Below are positions 59,245 to 64,000 of a stretch of 64,000 bases of DNA, one piece after another. The notes beneath the pieces were generated by a model. That model made no database searches and was not told the DNA's origin. It was given only the letters and a program-made list of their open reading frames with translations. Position numbers and translations under genes: made by a program. This stretch comes from Fimenecus sp900545625 (GTDB lineage: Bacteria > Bacillota > Clostridia > Oscillospirales > Acutalibacteraceae), in the NCBI GenBank assembly GCA_963931525.1, contig OZ007023.1, positions 1,674,001 to 1,738,000 on the forward strand. The letters run 5' to 3'. How positions within the stretch are numbered: the first letter of the stretch is position 1; every line of letters begins with the position of its first letter.

Positions 59245-60318
59245 TCATCGGCTTTGTTTTGCCTTAGCAAACAGAATCGGCATTTTTGTCTTAACAATGT
59301 ATATCACCCTGCCGCAAAGCAAGCAAAGCGGCTTGCTGCGCATCTTCAAAAACACGGATAAAATGCCGATCAAGCTAAAGCCGCCGGGCATATACGGCAA
59401 AAGCTCGGAAAAAAGCGGGTCTGCAAACAATTTGCTTAAAAATTCGGAGCGGTCTGCATGCGTCATGCCGGCGCGCTCGTCACAGTTCCTTTGGATGCCC
59501 GAAAAAATATAGCGCGCAAAAATACCCGCAAGTATGCGCATAACAGACTCGTTATAAAGGCCCCACCTTTTATATTGCTCAGCAATTTCATGAACGCGGC
59601 GATAGTGCAGCTTAAAATAATCCGGCACATAACGGTTGGTCAAACTGCCATCAATGCGTTTTTTGTAGCAATACGGTGTCTTGTCTAAAATATGCAGGGA
59701 AGCGGCATTTTCAAAAAAGGAAATATTGAACAGAACATCTTCGATCAAAGGTATCGTTTCAAACCGAGCGCCGCTTTTGCGGACTTTTGCCAGCTTAAAA
59801 AACTTATTGCAAACATACCCGTACAGCGTCTTTTCCTCTAAGTGAATCACGGCATTGCGCACTTGTTCCTGCGTTGACAGCCAAAGCGTTTCTCCGTATG
59901 AAAGCAAATATGTTTTTGCGCATACGCCGTCGGCGTTAAAATACTCCTCGCGCATGCCATATGCCACCGCATCTGCCGGATGCTGCTGCAGCACGGAATA
60001 ACCAAGCGCAAGCAGGTCATCCGAAACCGTATCATCGGAATCCACAAAAGTGATATATTGCCCTTGTGCCGCATCTATACCCGTGTTGCGAGCATTGCTC
60101 AGCCCCCCGTTTTGCGGCAGATGAATCACACGCACACGCACATCCTTATCGGCATAGGCGTCGCAGATCGCCCCGGAACCATCCGGCGAGCAGTCATCCA
60201 CAAGGATCAATTCAAAATCCGTAAACGATTGCTGCAAAACACTTTCCACCGCGGCGGAAAGATAAGCTTCGGTTTTATAAATCGGCATGATGACCGTAAA
60301 AAAAGGTGCTGACTCCAT
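59245..60318 (-). CDS. GT2-family glycosyltransferase
   Basis: 357 residues. FFTVIMPIYKTEAYLSAAVESVLQQSFTDFELILVDDCSPDGSGAICDAYADKDVRVRVIHLPQNGGLSNARNTGIDAAQGQYITFVDSDDTVSDD carries the GT-A nucleotide-binding motifs and DXD. The remainder is helical with a hydrophobic stretch near the C-terminus (PLCLLCGRVIYIV). Gap of 19 bp to the GT4 gene and 15 bp from the next upstream GT2 gene. It shares its N-terminal domain with the gene at 60334, suggesting paralogues with different acceptors. Confidence 0.92.
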   Translation of the reverse strand: MESAPFFTVIMPIYKTEAYLSAAVESVLQQSFTDFELILVDDCSPDGSGAICDAYADKDVRVRVIHLPQNGGLSNARNTGIDAAQGQYITFVDSDDTVSDDLLALGYSVLQQHPADAVAYGMREEYFNADGVCAKTYLLSYGETLWLSTQEQVRNAVIHLEEKTLYGYVCNKFFKLAKVRKSGARFETIPLIEDVLFNISFFENAASLHILDKTPYCYKKRIDGSLTNRYVPDYFKLHYRRVHEIAEQYKRWGLYNESVMRILAGIFARYIFSGIQRNCDERAGMTHADRSEFLSKLFADPLFSELLPYMPGGFSLIGILSVFLKMRSKPLCLLCGRVIYIVKTKMPILFAKAKQSR

Positions 60319-60333
60319 AGGCTTCCCCCTGCT

Positions 60334-61392
60334 TTACCGCTTCGCTTTCAGCTTTGCAAACAACTTGACATTGCCGGATTTTACGCGGGAAATAAAGCTT
60401 CCCTCAAGATAGGTCAAAGCTGTGCTCTGCATGCGGATGGGGATGAGCATGATCTTCATATAAGAAGACTGCGCGCGCATCACGGGCAGAAGTTCTTTTA
60501 CCTTTGGGTCGGTAATGATTTTGCGGATCTCGCGCTTTTTCTCCGCCGTGGAAAGCGTGCAGCTCTTATTCGTCACATTTTCGACGCAGCCGATCACGCG
60601 CTCAATGTAGCGGCGCGCCAAAAATTCCCGGCTGTTCTCGTCATCCACACCCCAATGGCGGTAGAGGTCGACCATCCAGCCGTGTTCCTCTTCGCGCTTT
60701 TCATACATATCGCTTCTGTACTTCGTGGTCTCGGACTCGGCACGTTTGCGCACAAAGTGATAATACTTGCCCGGGATGACGGTCACGCGCTCCACATCGC
60801 GCAGGACGCTCAAATTAAACGGGAAATCATCCCAAAATGTGTTTGGGAAATACAACTTGTTTTCCCGAATGTAATCCCCGAGGTACAGCTTGTTCCACGG
60901 CGTATACAATAGGTTGCGGTCAAACAGGCGGTAGGCGTCCTCACGAAACTCCCGCTGCGTGGCGTATACCTTGCCCTCTGCCGCCTGCTCCTGCGTATAT
61001 TTTTCCGTATCGGAATAATAGGTGTCGATATAATAACCCGAAACGACAAGCTGTGCGTTCGTGCTTTCCGCTGCAGAGACCATATCTTCCAGCATATTCG
61101 GTTCTGCAAAATCGTCGGAATCCATAAAGTAGAAATACTTGCCCGCAGCTTTGTCGATCGCGGTATTGCGTGCGCTGGGCGCGCCGCCGTTTTCCTTGTG
61201 GATCACACGGATGCGGCTGTCCTTTTCGGCATAAGCGTCGCAGATCGCGCCGCTTTTGTCGGGGCTGCCGTCATCCACGGCGAACATTTCCCAATCCGTA
61301 AAGGTTTGCTTCTGCATGCTCTCGATCGCAGCGCCGACGTATTCCTCCACGCCGTATACGGGCATGATAATGCTGACTTTCACCTCTGCCAC
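60334..61392 (-). CDS. GT2-family glycosyltransferase
   Basis: 352 residues from a GTG at 61392 with AAAGGAG 9 bp upstream; another GTG at 61398 is too close to the site. KVSIIMPVYGVEEYVGAAIESMQKQTFTDWEMFAVDDGSPDKSGAICDAYAEKDSRIRVIHKENGGAPSARNTAIDKAAGKYFYFMDSDD gives the GT-A fold and DXD. The C-terminal helical region (WNKLYLGDYIRENKLYFPNTFWDDFPFNLSVL) suits GT2 family members of capsule clusters. It follows glf by 103 bp. Confidence 0.9.
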   Translation of the reverse strand: MAEVKVSIIMPVYGVEEYVGAAIESMQKQTFTDWEMFAVDDGSPDKSGAICDAYAEKDSRIRVIHKENGGAPSARNTAIDKAAGKYFYFMDSDDFAEPNMLEDMVSAAESTNAQLVVSGYYIDTYYSDTEKYTQEQAAEGKVYATQREFREDAYRLFDRNLLYTPWNKLYLGDYIRENKLYFPNTFWDDFPFNLSVLRDVERVTVIPGKYYHFVRKRAESETTKYRSDMYEKREEEHGWMVDLYRHWGVDDENSREFLARRYIERVIGCVENVTNKSCTLSTAEKKREIRKIITDPKVKELLPVMRAQSSYMKIMLIPIRMQSTALTYLEGSFISRVKSGNVKLFAKLKAKR

Positions 61393-61495
61393 AGGCACAC
61401 TCTCCTTTTGTTCTGCGAAGCAGGCGCTTCGCGGCAATACGGAATATTCGGTGGCTATTATAACACCTGAAACGACAAGTTGCAAGCCATATTAC

Positions 61496-62593
61496 TTACA
61501 GCGTCTTATCGCAAAGCGCCAAGGCGGCTTCTACGCATTTGTCCATATCGTAATATTTATACTGCGCGAGCCTGCCCCCGAACAATACCTTTTCTTCTTT
61601 GGCGGCAAGATCGGCGTATTTTTGGTACAGCGAATTGTTTTCCTCGTCGTTCACCGGATAATACGGCTCCATCCCAGGCTCCCAATCCGCGGGGTATTCG
61701 CGGGTAATAACCGTTTTCGGCTGTTTACCGAACGCAAAATGTTTATGCTCAATAATGCGCGTATACGGAACTTCACGCGCGGTATAATTGACAACTGCAA
61801 CGCCCTGATAGTTTTCACAGTCGAGCGTCTCGCTCTCAAAGTGCAGGCTGCGGTAGCCGAGCGCGCCGTACACATAGTCGTAATATGCATCGATCATGCC
61901 GGTGTACAGGCACTTATTCGCCATGGAGAGGAATTTCTCCCGATCGGAGAAAAAGTCTGTATTCAACTGCACGTCGCAGCCCTCGAGCAGCTTTTCGACC
62001 ATGGCCGTATAGCCTTCCGTCGGGATGCCCTGCCAGCGGTCGTTGAAATAGTTGTTGTCATAGGTATACCGAACCGGCAGCCTGCGGATGATGAACGCGG
62101 GAAGCTCGGTGCAATCCCTGCCCCACTGCTTTTCCGTATAGCCTTTTACGAGCTTTGTATACACTTCGCGACCGACAAGGCTGATCGCCTGCTCTTCCAG
62201 ATTTTTCGGCTCGCCCGTGATTTCCGCACGTTGGCTGTCGATCACGCGGCGCGCTTCCTCAGGTGTTACGACGCCGAACATTTTGGAAAAGGTATTCATA
62301 TTGAACGGCATATTGTAGATCTCGCCTTTATAGTTGGCGATTGGAGAATTAACAAAATTGTTGAACTCGGCAAATTGGTTCACATATTCCCAAACCCGCG
62401 GGTTGCTTGTGTGGAAGATATGCGCGCCGTACTTGTGCACGGAGATCCCCTCGACCTCCTCGGAATAGATGTTGCCGCCGATATGATTCCGTTTTTCAAT
62501 GAGTAAAACGGATTTTCCGCGTTTACTGGCCTCATGCGCGAACACAGCGCCGAACAGTCCGCAGCCGACGATAAGATAGTCGTAGTGTTTCAA
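61496..62593 (-). CDS. glf: UDP-galactopyranose mutase
   Basis: 365 residues from a TTG at 62593 (AAGGAGG site 7 bp upstream), the standard length. FAD-binding YDYLIVGCGLFGAVFAHEASKRGKSVLLIEKRNHIGGNIY, YGAHIFHTSNPRVWEYVNQF, FNMNTFSKMFGV, GYTEKQWGRDCTELPAFIIRRLPVR and TREYPADWEPGMEPYYPVNDEENNSLYQKY match Glf, including substrate-binding arginines. It converts UDP-Galp to UDP-Galf, so the polysaccharide made by the following glycosyltransferases probably contains galactofuranose. First gene of the cluster. Confidence 0.97.
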   Translation of the reverse strand: MKHYDYLIVGCGLFGAVFAHEASKRGKSVLLIEKRNHIGGNIYSEEVEGISVHKYGAHIFHTSNPRVWEYVNQFAEFNNFVNSPIANYKGEIYNMPFNMNTFSKMFGVVTPEEARRVIDSQRAEITGEPKNLEEQAISLVGREVYTKLVKGYTEKQWGRDCTELPAFIIRRLPVRYTYDNNYFNDRWQGIPTEGYTAMVEKLLEGCDVQLNTDFFSDREKFLSMANKCLYTGMIDAYYDYVYGALGYRSLHFESETLDCENYQGVAVVNYTAREVPYTRIIEHKHFAFGKQPKTVITREYPADWEPGMEPYYPVNDEENNSLYQKYADLAAKEEKVLFGGRLAQYKYYDMDKCVEAALALCDKTL

Positions 62594-62674
62594 AGGCTCC
62601 GCCTCCTTGATGAATGTTAGATCACAAATCATGAAAATCCGAACTTCGGCAGATTTCCACTTATATTTTTGATT

Positions 62675-62683
62675 AGTATATCA
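62675..62683 (-). promoter_or_regulatory. Extended -10 promoter of the glf cluster
   Basis: Minus strand TGATATACT (TG-n-TATACT), 82 bp before the glf TTG, no convincing -35. The surrounding 62641-62770 region is very AT-rich with long A and T tracts. Confidence 0.6.
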
Positions 62684-62794
62684 TTTTTTTTACCAAAAGA
62701 AAAGGAAAACGTAAAATATTAGAAATTTGTTTATTTCTGATAAAAAAAGTTTTTTTTATTTTTCAAAAAAAAGGTGGATATTGCGAAAGGTTTA

Positions 62795-62803
62795 TGTTAT
62801 ATT
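62795..62803 (+). promoter_or_regulatory. Extended -10 promoter of the ThrE-type genes
   Basis: TGTTATATT (TG-n-TATATT) 25 bp before the TTG start, with GGGAGGTGA as ribosome site in between. Confidence 0.55.
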
Positions 62804-62827
62804 GATGTCGCGGGAGGTGAGCGATCG

Positions 62828-63589
62828 TTGGAGACCGAAAAACTGCTTGGCTTAGCGCTGGATATCGGTGAAGATATGCTGATAAGCGGCGCAGAGGTCG
62901 GCCGTGTAGAGGACTCTGTGCGCCGCATTTTGACAACTTACGATGTACAGCGGGCGGATGTCTTCACCATCACTTCCAGCATCGTTGTGACCGTAACCGA
63001 TGCAAAGGGCAAAACGCTTACACAGACAAGGCGGATCCGCAAATACGCCACAAATCTTGACAAACTGCATTCGCTCAACGCTCTTTCGCGAAAAATCTGC
63101 GCCGAAAGGCCCGATTCGGAAACGATTCGCGGCGAACTTTCCAAAATCCATACAGGTAAAACGTACCCCGTTCCGGTGCTTTGTGCTGCATTTGCGCTGA
63201 TTGCGGGTTCTTTTACGCTCTTTTTTGGCGGAACGGCACTTGACGCAGCCGCAGCCGCCCTGATTGGGGCGATCCTCAAATTTTCCGTACTGCTTATTGA
63301 CAAAACAGGCGTGAACATGGTATTTGCCAACGTTGTTAATTCCTTTCTGGTGAGTGCTTTGGCGTTTCTTTGTACTTCCGTCGGATTCGGCACGCATGCC
63401 GACAGCATCATCATAGGCAACATCATGCTGCTTATCCCGGGCATCGGAATGACCAATGCTATCCGCGATATCATAAGCGGCGACATCATGGCAGGGATCC
63501 TGCGTTTTTGCGAGTCGGTCGTCATTGCCATTGCCATTGCCGCCGGGTATAGCATTGCCGCGCTTTTGTTCGGGAGGTGGTCGTTATGA
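62828..63589 (+). CDS. Threonine/serine exporter, ThrE N-terminal (YjjP/DUF1212) subunit
   Basis: 253 residues from a TTG at 62828, chosen because GGAGGTGA lies 7 bp upstream; an earlier ATG at 62774 precedes the predicted promoter. A soluble N-terminal part (LGLALDIGEDMLISGAEVGRVEDSVRRILTTYDVQRADVFTITSSIVVTV) is followed by five membrane helices. These end with SIIIGNIMLLIPGIGMTNAIRDIISGDIMAGILR, the ThrE signature. Acts with the partner encoded by the overlapping next gene; the split form is usual in Firmicutes. Confidence 0.92.
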   Translation: METEKLLGLALDIGEDMLISGAEVGRVEDSVRRILTTYDVQRADVFTITSSIVVTVTDAKGKTLTQTRRIRKYATNLDKLHSLNALSRKICAERPDSETIRGELSKIHTGKTYPVPVLCAAFALIAGSFTLFFGGTALDAAAAALIGAILKFSVLLIDKTGVNMVFANVVNSFLVSALAFLCTSVGFGTHADSIIIGNIMLLIPGIGMTNAIRDIISGDIMAGILRFCESVVIAIAIAAGYSIAALLFGRWSL

Positions 63590-64000
63590 CATACGCCGTC
63601 CAAATGGTCACTGCCTTCCTCGGTTCCATGGGCTTTTCCATCCTGTTCAATATCCGGCGCACGAAGCTGCTGATCGCAGGCTTCGGCGGCGCGCTTTCCT
63701 GGGGCGTGTATCTGCTGTTTGGCGCTGTGCTGGACGACGGCCCGCTGCGCTGTTTTCTTGCCGCTGTGTGTGTAACCGTATACGCGGAAATTTTTGCTCG
63801 CGTTAAAAAGACGCCGACGACCTCCTTTCTTGTTCCCGGTATGATCCCTTTGATCCCCGGCGGCGCGCTTTACAATACCATGCAGTATGCCATTGCAGGG
63901 AATTGGGAACAATTCGGCACTGCTGCCTCCTATACCATTCGCGTGGCGCTTTCTCTTGCGGCGGGCATTATTGTGGTATCCTCGGTCATGCGCATGGTCG
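63586..64000 (+). CDS. Threonine/serine exporter, ThrE C-terminal (YjjB/DUF3815) subunit, partial
   Basis: 138 residues are visible before the window ends. ATG overlaps the previous stop by 4 bp (ATGA), and GGGAGGT lies about 9 bp upstream. MTYAVQMVTAFLGSMGFSILFNI, LIAGFGGALSWGVYLLF and TTSFLVPGMIPLIPGGALYNTMQYAI match the small ThrE partner with four or five membrane helices. It completes the exporter pore with the upstream subunit. Confidence 0.92.
   Translation, partial: MTYAVQMVTAFLGSMGFSILFNIRRTKLLIAGFGGALSWGVYLLFGAVLDDGPLRCFLAAVCVTVYAEIFARVKKTPTTSFLVPGMIPLIPGGALYNTMQYAIAGNWEQFGTAASYTIRVALSLAAGIIVVSSVMRMV

Noticed and set aside
1..64000. CRISPR arrays, prophage, insertion sequences, integrases
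   Set aside because: I saw no regularly spaced repeats, transposase or phage structural genes on either strand.

Overview
The window comes from the chromosome of a spore-forming, low-GC-lineage Firmicute of the class Clostridia, probably a gut Oscillospirales/Ruminococcaceae-type organism. This is inferred from gene content, not from a database search. Evidence for the lineage: a spoIIGA-sigE sporulation pair, a cotJABC spore-coat operon, a hprK/murB/rapZ/whiA block, class 1B dihydroorotate dehydrogenase (pyrD/pyrK), consensus sigma-A promoters and strong AGGAGG-type ribosome sites. TTG starts are frequent. Glycosidases for fucose, sialic acid and mannose linkages suggest life on host or dietary glycans. 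I see no prophage, transposase, CRISPR array or plasmid gene.

Layout. 1-4.9 kb (minus): hprK, ROK glucokinase, murB, rapZ, whiA and the start of a second ROK protein; yvcK is not in its usual place between rapZ and whiA. 5.0-8.5 kb: a small unknown protein, a secreted G5/3D cell-wall protein behind a long structured leader, and an RluA-type pseudouridine synthase. 8.6-12.5 kb: a MerR regulator and TraX-family membrane protein face a MerR-type promoter (perfect 20-bp palindrome, 19-bp spacer) that drives an ECF-transporter S component, a DUF1893 protein, an Fe-S aldo/keto reductase and a cupin. 12.6-18.4 kb: rplM-rpsI, a TtcA-like PP-loop protein, a GH29 fucosidase and a surface-anchored lipase-like hydrolase. 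18.4-23.4 kb (minus): MBOAT acyltransferase, a short DHHW-like protein and a GlpA/GlpB/DUF1667 redox trio. 23.5-25.1 kb: spoIIGA-sigE with a long-spacer spoIIG-type promoter embedded in the upstream terminator. 25.1-35.9 kb (minus): PBP1A, pyrC, pyrF, carA, carB, pyrK, pyrD, ruvX.

36-43 kb: BofC-like protein, GH63/MGH1-like and GH18 glycosidases, a GNAT and cotJABC. 43.3-45 kb: three different tRNA-Ser genes around mgsA and a small membrane protein. 45-53 kb: a membrane-anchored sialidase, a small helical protein, then two converging metal-efflux modules, csoR-copA(Z) and arsR-hma-cadA. 53-62.6 kb (minus): glf, four glycosyltransferases and a Wzy/ligase-type polymerase for a surface polysaccharide probably containing galactofuranose, followed by a GH2 beta-mannosidase. 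62.8-64 kb: a two-gene ThrE-type threonine/serine exporter, cut by the window end.

The most unusual observation is the carA-carB pair inside the pyrimidine operon. Both frames are long and intact, yet CarA has lost its whole glutaminase catalytic triad (Cys, His and Glu replaced). CarB has lost metal ligands in both ATP-grasp sites and about 55 residues of the second one, while its C-terminal allosteric domain is retained. They look like a conserved pseudoenzyme pair. Also notable are the promoter-in-terminator arrangement at spoIIGA, the spoIIGA frame that runs on into sigE past a T6 tract, and copA fused in frame to a copZ that still has its own ribosome site.
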